Source of the DNA: Aeromicrobium sp.
GTDB lineage: Bacteria > Actinomycetota > Actinomycetes > Propionibacteriales > Nocardioidaceae
Direction: 5' to 3'
DNA length: 42,737 nt
Assembly (NCBI GenBank): GCA_014377785.1
Contig: JACMOZ010000261.1
Span: forward strand, 1-42,737
Made by a program: the position numbers and the translations under genes. How positions within the stretch are numbered: the stretch's first letter is position 1; every line of letters starts with the position of its first letter. A model generated the notes under the pieces. The model ran no database searches and was not told the origin of the DNA. It saw only the letters and a list, made by a program, of their open reading frames with translations. Positions 1 to 7,720 of this stretch are shown piece after piece.

Positions 1-1
1 C

Positions 2-550
2 GAGGCGTTGCTCAAGGAGGCCGGCTACACCAAGAGCTCCGATGGTGTCTTTGCCAAAGACGGCAAGCCGCTGGCATTGTCGATCACGGTGCCTGCGGAC
101 ACCCCGACCAATGCGCAGCGTGCACAGCTGATCCAGGGCTACCTGAAAAAGGCCGGAATCACTATCACTCTCGACACGGTGCCGAGCACGAAGTACTTCA
201 ACGATTATGTGATCCCGTTGAACTTCGACATGGTGACGTTCAGCTGGGAGGGCGCCGCGTTCCCGGTCTCGACGACGCAGGCGTTGTTCAATCCTATCGA
301 TTCGGGCCAGAACTTCACCGGCATCACCGACGACAAACTGGCCGGCCTCTGGGCGACTGCCAATGCTGAACTCGATCCGACCAAGCGGACCGTGCTCGCG
401 AACGCGATCGACAAGGAACTGTATTCCTATGTTCCGCTAGTCCCGATCGCCCCGATCCCGGAGATCTTCGGTGTTACCAAGGGCCTCGTGAACTACGGCG
501 CACGGCAGTTCGAATACCCCGACTACACCAAGGTCGGCTTCAAGAAGTAA
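2..550 (+). CDS. ABC transporter substrate-binding protein, C-terminal part (SBP_bac_5 type)
   Basis: The reading frame is open from the window edge, so only the last 182 residues are visible. They resemble the C-terminal lobe of extracellular solute-binding proteins of the peptide/nickel family: an LLKEAGY segment at the start of the lobe, a stretch on moving solute half-sites (IQGYLKKAGITITLDTVPS), and the terminal VPLVPIAPIPEIFGVTKGL region. Such lipoproteins capture peptides or other small solutes outside the membrane and pass them to a Dpp/Opp-type permease. The permease genes, if adjacent, lie off the left edge. The gene is followed by a hairpin at 560-595. The exact substrate cannot be told from this fragment. 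Confidence 0.85.
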   Translation, partial: EALLKEAGYTKSSDGVFAKDGKPLALSITVPADTPTNAQRAQLIQGYLKKAGITITLDTVPSTKYFNDYVIPLNFDMVTFSWEGAAFPVSTTQALFNPIDSGQNFTGITDDKLAGLWATANAELDPTKRTVLANAIDKELYSYVPLVPIAPIPEIFGVTKGLVNYGARQFEYPDYTKVGFKK

Positions 551-559
551 CCTTTTAAA

Positions 560-595
560 TGAACCGTCCCATACCTCGCCGTGTGGGGCGGTTCA
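560..595 (+). terminator. Hairpin after the substrate-binding protein gene
   Basis: A 12-bp stem (560-571 with 584-595, one G·U pair) and a 12-nt loop start 9 nt after the stop codon. There is no clear T run after it, which is common for actinobacterial terminators. Confidence 0.6.
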
Positions 596-668
596 CTTAT
601 GTCTGAAATGGACTGAGTTCTAAAAATGGACAGAGCCCCGGGAAGAAAAAAGCGCTTCAAAGGTCTAG

Positions 669-1193
669 ATGCAATACGGTCGCGTTGGCAGGGCCGACAT
701 CGATCCGAGGCGCTATGGCGGCGTAGCCGGCACTCATACGGCGGGCTGGCGCGAAGACCGTGATGAGTGGGAATCCGCGCTGCTTGACGCTGCCGCAGCC
801 ACAATGTTGCCGGTCCTCGGCATCTGCCGCGGCATGCAGGTCATGGCTGTTCACGCCGGCGGCCGGCTCGACCAGCACCTCCCCGACAATCTTGGCGACG
901 AACGACATTCGCCCGGTGGTGATGACTATGGCGGCGTCGACATTTCCCGCAGCGAAGGGACGGAGTTGTCGCGGATCCTGGGGAGGGGACCTTCGGTGCG
1001 TTGTCATCACCATCAGTCGGTGGCGACGCATCCGGGCCTGACTGCCTCGGCACACACTGAGGACGGCACGACCGAAGCCCTTGAAGATCCGGATTGGCTG
1101 TTCTGGCTAGCCGTCCAGTGGCACCCCGAAACGCAGGCGGATGTGGGATTGTTCAAAGCCTTGGTCGAGGCGGCGAGGTTGACTGGACTATGA
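669..1193 (+). pseudogene. 5'-truncated gamma-glutamyl-GABA hydrolase-like (class I glutamine amidotransferase, peptidase C26)
   Basis: The frame keeps the catalytic core of the PuuD-type family: the nucleophile elbow GICRGMQ with its Cys, followed by the AVHAGGRLDQHLPD segment, then HHHQSV and the catalytic QWHPE. Family members are about 230-250 residues, whereas this frame gives about 174, and an in-frame TAG lies directly before the first ATG (666-668). Homology begins near the ADIDPRRYG motif, so the first 60-75 residues, including the start of the alpha/beta fold, are missing. The 3' end overlaps the convergent hydrolase gene by 41 bp. Intact homologues cleave gamma-glutamyl-GABA in putrescine breakdown; this copy is probably inactive. 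A functional shortened protein is possible but less likely. Confidence 0.7.
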
Positions 1194-1833
1194 GGTCGAC
1201 GACCTGTTCCAATGCCGCAATCACCTGGGTGTCTTGTGACGGAACGCAGCGGGAGCGCTCGGCAACAAACTCGGCCCCGACAATGCCCGCATGATCGGTG
1301 TCGAGCTCGGTGAGATCGGCTTCCCAGCCGGCCGACTGCAGGGCCGCGGCGAACGCCCTCGAGCCTGCGATGTCGACGATGTCGTCGCGCGTGCCGTGAA
1401 CCAGCCGGATCGATCCCGGTGCGCGGGGCGACGGCTCGAACGAGGTGAAGGGTTGCCCCGAGAGTGGGTCAGTCGTCAGGAACGCTCCGGCCAGACAAAC
1501 GGCCGGGACTGAATCCAATCCGAGCTTCCGGGCGTTGATCGCCAGGCTTGCCGCTGCCGTGCCGCCGAGCGACCAGCCCGCGACGACCAAACGCGAGTCT
1601 CCGCGTTCGCGGGCGAATTTCACCGATCGCAAGAGGTCCGCATGACCGCCGTCGGGTTTCGTCGAATCCCAATCGGGTACGAGCACCAGGACGCCGCGGT
1701 CAGCCACAGCCGTCGCGAGCGGAGCCAGGACGTCACGCTCATTCGGTCCGCTGCCGTGCCAGAGCAAGACAGTCGTCGCGGCCGCTGGACCATAGATGTC
1801 GATGGGCCGGCCCGGCGCATACTCGACGGTCAT
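1153..1833 (-). CDS. Alpha/beta hydrolase (dienelactone hydrolase/esterase-like)
   Basis: A 226-residue cytoplasmic alpha/beta-hydrolase-fold protein. The oxyanion/early loop reads LLWHGSGPNERD, the nucleophile elbow is GWSLGG with Ser88, an acid residue lies in HGTRDDIVD, and the catalytic His is in DTDHAGIV. The substrate is unknown; the short lid-less form suggests a small ester. The start ATG overlaps the stop of the upstream MATE gene as ATGA (1830-1833), so the two are probably translationally coupled. The frame stays open further upstream, but that extension lies within the MATE gene and is not protein-like. Confidence 0.8.
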   Translation of the reverse strand: MTVEYAPGRPIDIYGPAAATTVLLWHGSGPNERDVLAPLATAVADRGVLVLVPDWDSTKPDGGHADLLRSVKFARERGDSRLVVAGWSLGGTAAASLAINARKLGLDSVPAVCLAGAFLTTDPLSGQPFTSFEPSPRAPGSIRLVHGTRDDIVDIAGSRAFAAALQSAGWEADLTELDTDHAGIVGAEFVAERSRCVPSQDTQVIAALEQVVDLIVQSTSPPRPRL

Positions 1834-3137
1834 GTGCCCAGCACCATCCATTTGCCCCCTCGTTGTCGTGCATACAGTGTCACGAGCCGGGCTGCGATGA
1901 AGCCACCGTAGGCAATCCAGAGCCAGGTCAGACCCGCATCGGACCGTTGGACGACGAGGGCCAGCGGAGCATAGACGGCGAGCACGAGGAGTCCCGCCCA
2001 GGCGAGGAAGGCGCCGTCGCCCGCGCCGATCAACACGCCGTCGAGCACGAACACGACGCCGGACAACGGCTGGATGACGGCGACGACGACCAATACCGGG
2101 ATCAGCACCGACTGGACCTGCGCATCGGGGCTGAACAGCCGCGGGATGAGCGTGTGGAAGGTCAGCAACGCCAGCGCGGCGGCCACACCGCAAGCGGCAC
2201 CCCAGCCGATCATGCGCCGGGTGAGTTGACGAGTGCGCGTGGGGTCCGCCGCGCCGAGAGACCGGCCGGTGAGTGCCTGGCCGGCGATAGCGATGGCATC
2301 GAGGGCGAAGGCCAGGAGGGTCACGATGGTCACGGCGATCTGGTGCGCCGCCAACGAGGAGTCGCCCTGAGTGGCCGCGACCGCTGTCGCGATCAGCAAC
2401 GAGGCGCGAAGAGTGATGGTGCGGATGACCAGGGGCACCCCATAGCGCGCGGCGCTGATGATTTCGCCGACGATCGGGCGGACCCGCGACTCCGCACTTT
2501 TGGCTTTGCGCAGAACGTTTCCGGCAAGCCAAATCGCCGCGACCCACTGGGCGATGACGGTGCCGGTCGCGGCTCCGGCGATCCCCCAACCGGCCCCGTA
2601 GACAAGGCCCAGATTGAGAAAGACATTGAGCACATTTGCCGCGATCATGACGATGAGCGGAGTGCGCAGGTCGAGGACTCCGCGCAAAGCGCCGGTCGCG
2701 GCGAGGACGACGAGCATCGCGGGAATTCCGAGAGTCGAAATCAGCAGGTAGGTATGGGCCTGATCCGCGACTGCTGCTGAGCTGGAAAGAATTCGTGTGA
2801 GCGGCCCAGATAGCAAAGCCGTCAACGCGGCGAGGGTGACCCCGAGGCCGACGGAGAGCCACAGGCCGCTCAAGCCGAGGGTGAGCGCACCGCGTTCATC
2901 GCCGGCCCCGTGGCGTCGGGCGACGGCTGCAGTGCTGCCGTAGGCGAGGAAAATGCAGAGGCCGACGATGGTGCCCAAGATGGTCGCGGCAACTGCCAAT
3001 CCGGCGAGTTCAACAGTCCCGAGGTGGCCGATGATCGCCGTGTCGGCCAACAACATGAGCGGCTCGGAAATCAGGGCCGCGAATGCGGGGACCGCGAGGG
3101 CGAAAATCGCGCGATCGTCGTTTGTCAATAGCCTCAT
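1830..3137 (-). CDS. MATE family efflux transporter (DinF-like)
   Basis: A 435-residue integral membrane protein with about twelve hydrophobic segments. It begins with the family-typical N-terminus (RAIFALAVPAFAALISEPLM followed by LADTAIIGHLG), and the same architecture recurs in the second half. MATE proteins export cationic drugs or metabolites using a Na+ or H+ gradient across the cytoplasmic membrane. It is divergent from dnaB, an arrangement I recall from several actinobacteria, and is the first gene of a two-gene unit with the alpha/beta hydrolase. The start has only a weak ribosome binding site. Confidence 0.9.
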   Translation of the reverse strand: MRLLTNDDRAIFALAVPAFAALISEPLMLLADTAIIGHLGTVELAGLAVAATILGTIVGLCIFLAYGSTAAVARRHGAGDERGALTLGLSGLWLSVGLGVTLAALTALLSGPLTRILSSSAAVADQAHTYLLISTLGIPAMLVVLAATGALRGVLDLRTPLIVMIAANVLNVFLNLGLVYGAGWGIAGAATGTVIAQWVAAIWLAGNVLRKAKSAESRVRPIVGEIISAARYGVPLVIRTITLRASLLIATAVAATQGDSSLAAHQIAVTIVTLLAFALDAIAIAGQALTGRSLGAADPTRTRQLTRRMIGWGAACGVAAALALLTFHTLIPRLFSPDAQVQSVLIPVLVVVAVIQPLSGVVFVLDGVLIGAGDGAFLAWAGLLVLAVYAPLALVVQRSDAGLTWLWIAYGGFIAARLVTLYARQRGGKWMVLGT

Positions 3138-3468
3138 GTGACTATCAATCTACAGGTTTTGTCGACAAGTCTATGAACAGGCACCCGTGGATGTAGATTG
3201 CTCAGGTTTATTTTGTCTCCACACCTTGTGCATCACGTCTGTGCAGGTCAGAGCATGTTGTGGCGGAACACTTGGTTCCTTTTCCACACCTCTATCAACA
3301 GACTGTGCACAAGCATTCGGGCGTTTCTCCACAGGTTTTTGGACTTTGTTCACACCCCCTGTGAGGCTCGCGCTTCCACCTGATCCCACCGGGAGCCTAC
3401 TGTGGCTCGTCGGGCTTCTGTCAGTGCCGCAATCTAGTCTCGGATCAGAGACCGAAGGGGAGTTATTT
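3138..3468. other. Divergent MATE/dnaB intergenic region with DnaA-box-like sites
   Basis: This 331-bp stretch has no gene of its own; the upstream open frame before dnaB is not protein-like. It is locally richer in A+T than its flanks. It holds four 9-mers that differ by one base from the actinobacterial DnaA box TTGTCCACA or its TTATCCACA form: TTTTCCACA (3280-3288), TTGTGCACA on the minus strand (3304-3312), TTCTCCACA (3325-3333) and TTGTTCACA (3346-3354). A weaker site, GTCTCCACA, lies at 3215-3223. The promoters of both flanking genes must also be here, but I cannot place them. Confidence 0.5.
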
Positions 3469-4878
3469 GTGAGTGTGACGGACCTCTACGCGGCCGACGT
3501 CGAACCCGACGACGATCACGGTCCGGGACGGGTCCCGCCCCAGGATCTCCCCGCCGAACAGAGTGTCCTGGGTGCGATGCTGCTCAGCAAGCAGGCCATC
3601 GATCCGGCGACCGACATCCTCGCAGGCCGCGACTTCTATCGCCCCGCTCACGAACTCATCTTCGACACCATCGGTTCTCTTGCCCAGCGCGGTGAGCCCG
3701 CCGATGCGATCACGGTCGCCGCCGAGTTGCAACGCCGGGGCGAACTCGCCCGGATCGGCGGAGCGCCTTACCTCCATACCTTGGTTGCCGGCGTGCCGAT
3801 CGCCTCCAACGTCGATTTCTATGCCGAGATCGTTCGCGAAAAGGCGATTCTGCGACGACTCGTCGAGGTCGGCGGCAAGATCGCCGCCCTTGGTTATGCC
3901 GAACAAGGCGAGATCACCGACATCGTCGACCGGGCCCAGGCTGAAGTTCTCGACGTCGACGGCAGCAACAAGGCTGAGGACTACCGCAAAATCGGCGACC
4001 TCATGGACTACACGATCGACGAGATCGACGCGATCCAGAACCGCGACGGCGTGATGTCCGGAGTGCCCTCGGGTTTCGCCGAGCTCGACAAGTTCACCAC
4101 CGGGTTCCGGCCGGGTCAGATGATTGTGGTCGCGGCCCGACCAGGTGTCGGCAAGTCGACGCTGGGCCTGGACTTCTGCCGTGCCGCCTCGATCAAGAAC
4201 AATATGTCGAGCGCGATCTTCTCGCTCGAGATGACCGGTGCCGAGATCGCCATGCGTTTGTTGTCGGCCGAGGCCAAGGTCGGCATCCACCTCATGCGTG
4301 GCGGCGGCATGGGCAAACGGGACTGGGATTCGATCAGCCGCAGCATGCCCAAGGTGCAGAGCGCCAACATTGTCATCGACGACAGCCCCAATCTGACAAT
4401 GCCCGAGATCCGGTCCAAGGCCCGCCGGATCAAAAAGATGCACGGTCTCGATTTTGTTGTCATCGATTATCTCCAGTTGATGACTTCGGGCAAAAGAGTC
4501 GAAAACCGCCAGGTCGAAGTCTCGGAGTTCTCCCGCCAGATCAAACTGCTCGCCAAAGAACTCGAAATTCCGATTGTCGCGATCAGCCAGCTCAACCGTG
4601 GCCCGGAGCAGCGAACCGACAAGACGCCACAGATCTCCGACCTGCGCGAGTCGGGATCGATCGAGCAGGACGCCGACATTGTGCTGTTGCTCCATCGACC
4701 CGATGCGGTCGGTCACGGTGAGTCCGAACGTCCCGGCGAAGCCGACATCATCATTGCCAAAAACCGCTCGGGCCCGACCAACAAGGTTTCGGTCAGTTTC
4801 CAGGGTCATTATTCGCGCTTCGTGCCGATGGCCGCGGATGCCGACCCCAATGCCCGCGCTGCCGGCGACTTCTACTGA
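3469..4878 (+). CDS. dnaB: Replicative DNA helicase DnaB
   Basis: A 469-residue hexameric helicase that unwinds DNA at the replication fork. The N-terminal domain (residues ~20-150, from LPAEQSVLGAML) recruits primase and the loader. The RecA-like domain has Walker A ARPGVGKST near residue 224, the SLEM segment, Walker B in FVVIDYLQLM, and the arginine-finger/loop region SQLNRGPEQR with DLRESGSIEQDAD. No intein interrupts it. The GTG at 3469 is chosen because a GAAGGGGAG ribosome binding site (3454-3462) precedes it and family homology starts just after; the open frame extending upstream crosses the DnaA-box-like region. The usual rpsF-ssb-rpsR-rplI neighbours are not in this window. Confidence 0.97.
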   Translation: MSVTDLYAADVEPDDDHGPGRVPPQDLPAEQSVLGAMLLSKQAIDPATDILAGRDFYRPAHELIFDTIGSLAQRGEPADAITVAAELQRRGELARIGGAPYLHTLVAGVPIASNVDFYAEIVREKAILRRLVEVGGKIAALGYAEQGEITDIVDRAQAEVLDVDGSNKAEDYRKIGDLMDYTIDEIDAIQNRDGVMSGVPSGFAELDKFTTGFRPGQMIVVAARPGVGKSTLGLDFCRAASIKNNMSSAIFSLEMTGAEIAMRLLSAEAKVGIHLMRGGGMGKRDWDSISRSMPKVQSANIVIDDSPNLTMPEIRSKARRIKKMHGLDFVVIDYLQLMTSGKRVENRQVEVSEFSRQIKLLAKELEIPIVAISQLNRGPEQRTDKTPQISDLRESGSIEQDADIVLLLHRPDAVGHGESERPGEADIIIAKNRSGPTNKVSVSFQGHYSRFVPMAADADPNARAAGDFY

Positions 4879-4977
4879 TTCGGGCCTGTCGAGATCGCGT
4901 ATGCGATGGCCTTACAGATGATGAGCGTTATGGGTCGCTATGGCAACGGCACTCCGTCATCGTTGGGGGAGGGGTCA

Positions 4978-5941
4978 TCATCGGTCCAGCTTCGGGCTCT
5001 TCTCCCGCAGCGGCCGCTCGATCGCACTTCCGAGTGCTGCCCGGGCGACGCGTGTGGCGTCGTCAACCTGAGCCGGGGCGTCCTCAACTGCCTTTACGAA
5101 AGCTGCGCGCGGTGTGGGTCGTGGGTCGCCGATTTCGCGTGGCCGCTTAAGCGACCATGGCTCGAGGTGGTCGTAGCCTTTCACTGCGGTGCGACGCATC
5201 CGCCGGATGCGCAGCCCCTCGCCCCCCCGCAGCCCGTCGGCCAACGCACGAGCGATCCCCGCGCGCCCGGGCTTGGCCACCGAAGTCAGTCGTGAGGCGA
5301 CGTTGACCACCGGACCGAAAACATCGACCAAGCGGCTGAGCACGTTGCCGTACGCCATCCCAACACGCACTTCGGGGAACATGTCGTCGTTGAGGTGCTC
5401 CTCGAGAAGTTCCAGGGCCAGGAGCGAGGCATCCTTCGGCTGGTCGGTGACGAAGAGGACTTCATCGCCGATCGTCTTGATGACCTGGCCGTGATGATCT
5501 GTGATGAGGCCTGTGGCGACCTCTTCGAACCGGTCGACCATGGCGGCCAGCTCGCCGATCGGCACGATCTCGTCGAGCAACTCCAATGAGAGCTCCTCGT
5601 CGGGGCTGGTGTCGATGACCGAAGCGAGCATCGCGCGCACTTGCCATTCGGCCAATCGTGCGAATGAACGCCTGCTCCGACTCGGGCCGGATGACACCGA
5701 GATCGATGAGGCTCTGGGTCAGTCGCAGGGCGTCGACATCGGCGTGAGTGAAGGCGACAACACCATCAGGAACCTTGGGGAAGCCAAGGGCGCGCCAGCG
5801 CTGGCGCGTGATCTCCGGTGGTAGGCCCGAGAGTTCGGCGACGTCTTCGCGTGACAGGCTCGGCGCTTCGCCCAGCAGGAAGGTCGAGATCGCCTCGATG
5901 ACGACGGACGGATCGAATGCGGGCTCATCCTCGCCCGTCAT
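4978..5941 (-). pseudogene. Class III adenylate/guanylate cyclase, frameshifted and internally deleted
   Basis: Two overlapping minus frames together give one gene. The first (from ATG 5941) encodes the N-terminal regulatory domain (REDVAELSGLPPEITRQRWR, then VDALRLTQSLIDLGVI) up to about 5650-5668, where the reading switches to the frame giving FARLAEWQVRAM. The cyclase domain follows with QVIKTIGDEVLF, VRVGMAYGNVLSRLVDVFGP and VVNVASRLTSVAKPG. Between LLDEIVP and GELAAMVDRFEE about 60 residues expected in the family are missing. These include the first beta strand with its metal-binding Asp and the DLVGFT motif. Both lesions argue for a dead gene. Its start overlaps the stop of the cyclic-nucleotide-binding gene as ATGA. 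A sequencing error could explain the frameshift but not the deletion. Confidence 0.75.
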
Positions 5942-6357
5942 CCGGCGTTGTCGACCTCAAGCCGCTGGGCGGTGCTCGCCCGGATCGCTTCGCCGATACT
6001 GGGGATCCGCTCGGCAAGGCCCACAGCAAGCTCGGCACTGGAGTTGAGTGCGGTCACGGCGGTCTTGGTGAGAACCGTGGCTGTGCGGAGTCGGTGGCTG
6101 ACGATAGCGACCTCGCCAATGAAGTCTCCGGCCCCGAGGGTGGCGATCTCCTCGTGACTGCGTTGGATGGAGACCTCGCCTTCGAGGATGTAGTAGGCCG
6201 CATCGGCGGGGGTCTTCTCCCAAATAAGTGCCCAGTGCGCCGGCAGATGCACGACCCGTCCTGCCTTCGCGACCTCACCGATCTCGTCATCGTTGAGGCT
6301 TGTCAATTCCTTGAGTCGCTTGACGACTGCGGGATCAGGTACAGGTACATGGCGCAT
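5938..6357 (-). CDS. Cyclic nucleotide-binding domain protein
   Basis: A 139-residue protein consisting almost only of a cNMP-binding beta-barrel: the entry strand VVHLPAHWALIWEKTPAD, YYILEGEVSIQ, and a phosphate-binding cassette GDFIGEVAIVSHRLRTATV with the expected Gly-Glu and Arg. There is no helix-turn-helix, so it is not a Crp-type regulator by itself. The ATG at 6357 is preferred over the upstream ATG at 6387 because AGGAGG lies 9 nt before it. It would be the first gene of a coupled pair with the adenylate cyclase, which is broken here, so it may respond to cAMP made elsewhere or be an orphan. Confidence 0.8.
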   Translation of the reverse strand: MRHVPVPDPAVVKRLKELTSLNDDEIGEVAKAGRVVHLPAHWALIWEKTPADAAYYILEGEVSIQRSHEEIATLGAGDFIGEVAIVSHRLRTATVLTKTAVTALNSSAELAVGLAERIPSIGEAIRASTAQRLEVDNAG

Positions 6358-6528
6358 TCGGGACAACCTCCTGGAGGCAACCCGCATGGGTCACCCATCC
6401 AATTTCATGGGCCGAATCCTTTCACCCCGCGCGGTGCGTGTCCAACAGTTCCCCATAAGTCGGTATGAGTCTGTGGCCCACTCTTGAGCGACGTTTCTAT
6501 TCTCCGCTGGTCACGACCTCGATTTCGG

Positions 6529-6544
6529 GTTAACTTGAATTAAC
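6529..6544. promoter_or_regulatory. Small inverted repeat upstream of the 6574 gene
   Basis: GTTAACTTGAATTAAC has 5-bp arms and a 6-nt centre, 29 bp before the start codon in an A+T-rich patch. It may be an operator or part of the promoter; nothing else supports a specific regulator. Confidence 0.25.
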
Positions 6545-6573
6545 GCCTTTGTCGCCTACGAGGGAGATAACAG

Positions 6574-6960
6574 ATGAGTACCGTTGGATGGATCGTCTTA
6601 ATCGTTGTTGTCGTGATCGTGATCGGCATCGTCGCCGCGGTGGGTCGCAAACGCCAACGCCTTGTGCATGAGCAACATGGGCGGGAAACTGCTGCCGACT
6701 TGCGTGAGCAGGGCAAAGACGCTGCGTTGGACGCCCGCCAACGCGAGGCAGAGGCTGGGAGTCAGCAAGCCGAAGCGGAAAAGATGCGAATTGAGGCCGA
6801 ACGGTTGCAGCAGCAGGCGCAACAGACGCACGGCGAGGCCGAAGACATACGTGGCCGGGCGGGAGAGCATGTCCGGAATGCCGACGACGTGGATCCGGAT
6901 GTCGGTGCCGACGCTCCGGTCGCCGATTCCGACAATCCGCGAGGCGAGGACCTCCGCTAG
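6574..6960 (+). CDS. Small membrane-anchored coiled-coil protein of unknown function
   Basis: A 128-residue protein with one N-terminal transmembrane segment (residues ~5-24, VGWIVLIVVVVIVIGIVAAV), a basic stop-transfer patch (GRKRQR), a long charged helix rich in Glu, Ala, Gln and Arg (about 30-95, likely coiled coil), and an acidic disordered tail (DDVDPDVGADAPVADSD). It would sit in the cytoplasmic membrane with the helix in the cytoplasm. Proteins of this shape are common in actinobacteria and mostly unassigned. The ATG follows GAGGGAG. I do not recognise a function. Confidence 0.75.
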   Translation: MSTVGWIVLIVVVVIVIGIVAAVGRKRQRLVHEQHGRETAADLREQGKDAALDARQREAEAGSQQAEAEKMRIEAERLQQQAQQTHGEAEDIRGRAGEHVRNADDVDPDVGADAPVADSDNPRGEDLR

Positions 6961-7015
6961 ACGCTTTCGGGCAGGACGATCAGGTGGGCGTGGGTCCATT
7001 CGCTAGGCTCACCGG

Positions 7016-7672
7016 GTGAACCTTCTTGTCCAACTCGCCGCCGAAGCATCGAATGTCCCAACCACGGGATTGGCGGGCTGGACGGTCGATCTGATGAACA
7101 GTCTTGGACTTTTCGGTGCGGGCCTCGCCGTCGCGCTCGACAACTTCTTTCCGCCGATCCCGAGCGAGATCATCCTGCCGCTTGCGGGATTCGCCGCGAG
7201 CCAAGGCACGTTTTCGCTGATGGGTGCGCTCATCGCCACCACGGTGGGCTCGGTGTTCGGGGCAATGGTCCTTTATGGACTGGGTTTCTTCTTCGGGCGC
7301 GATCGGGCCGTGCGGGTCTTCGAGAAGACGCCCTTGCTCAAGGTCAGCGATTTGGAACGGACCGAGGCGTGGTTCGCCAAGCACGGTGCGAAGGCAGTGT
7401 TCTTCGGCCGGATGGTGCCGCTCTTCCGCAGCCTGATCTCGATCCCAGCTGGTGTCGAGAGGATGAATGCTTTAGCGTTCTTCGTGCTAACCACGGCCGG
7501 CAGCCTCATCTGGAATTCGATCTTCGTCATCGCCGGTTATCGCCTTGGCGAGAACTGGGACGTCGTCGAGCCATATGCGTCGGTGTTCCAGAAACTCGTC
7601 ATCCTCGCGGTACTCCTCGTCGTCGGCAGCTTCGTTTTCGTACGTGTGCGGGAGTTGCGCCGGACCGGCTGA
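7016..7672 (+). CDS. DedA family membrane protein (VTT domain)
   Basis: A 218-residue polytopic membrane protein. Diagnostic segments are DNFFPPIPSEIILPLAGFAA with the conserved acidic residue in the first re-entrant region, and FGRMVPLFRSLISIPAGVERM, the family's second re-entrant loop with essential arginines, followed by a final hydrophobic helix and a basic tail. DedA proteins are linked to proton-motive-force homeostasis and to flipping of polyprenyl-phosphate or phospholipid carriers. The start is a GTG with a poor ribosome binding site, so the N-terminus is uncertain by some residues. Confidence 0.88.
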   Translation: MNLLVQLAAEASNVPTTGLAGWTVDLMNSLGLFGAGLAVALDNFFPPIPSEIILPLAGFAASQGTFSLMGALIATTVGSVFGAMVLYGLGFFFGRDRAVRVFEKTPLLKVSDLERTEAWFAKHGAKAVFFGRMVPLFRSLISIPAGVERMNALAFFVLTTAGSLIWNSIFVIAGYRLGENWDVVEPYASVFQKLVILAVLLVVGSFVFVRVRELRRTG

Positions 7673-7682
7673 GCGGCGTTCC

Positions 7683-7708
7683 GCCCGGTGCGGCTCATCG
7701 CGCCGGGC
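7683..7708 (+). terminator. G+C-rich hairpin between dedA and the aldehyde dehydrogenase gene
   Basis: Arms GCCCGGTGCG (7683-7692) and CGCGCCGGGC (7699-7708) pair over 10 bp with one G·U and a 6-nt loop. It starts 10 nt after the stop and ends 12 nt before the next ATG, so it may also affect expression of the downstream gene. Confidence 0.55.
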
Positions 7709-7720
7709 TAGCATCGGACT

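Noticed and set aside
3463..4809. Long minus-strand frame opposite dnaB
   Set aside because: It mirrors the dnaB codons and has no recognisable motif or ribosome binding site.
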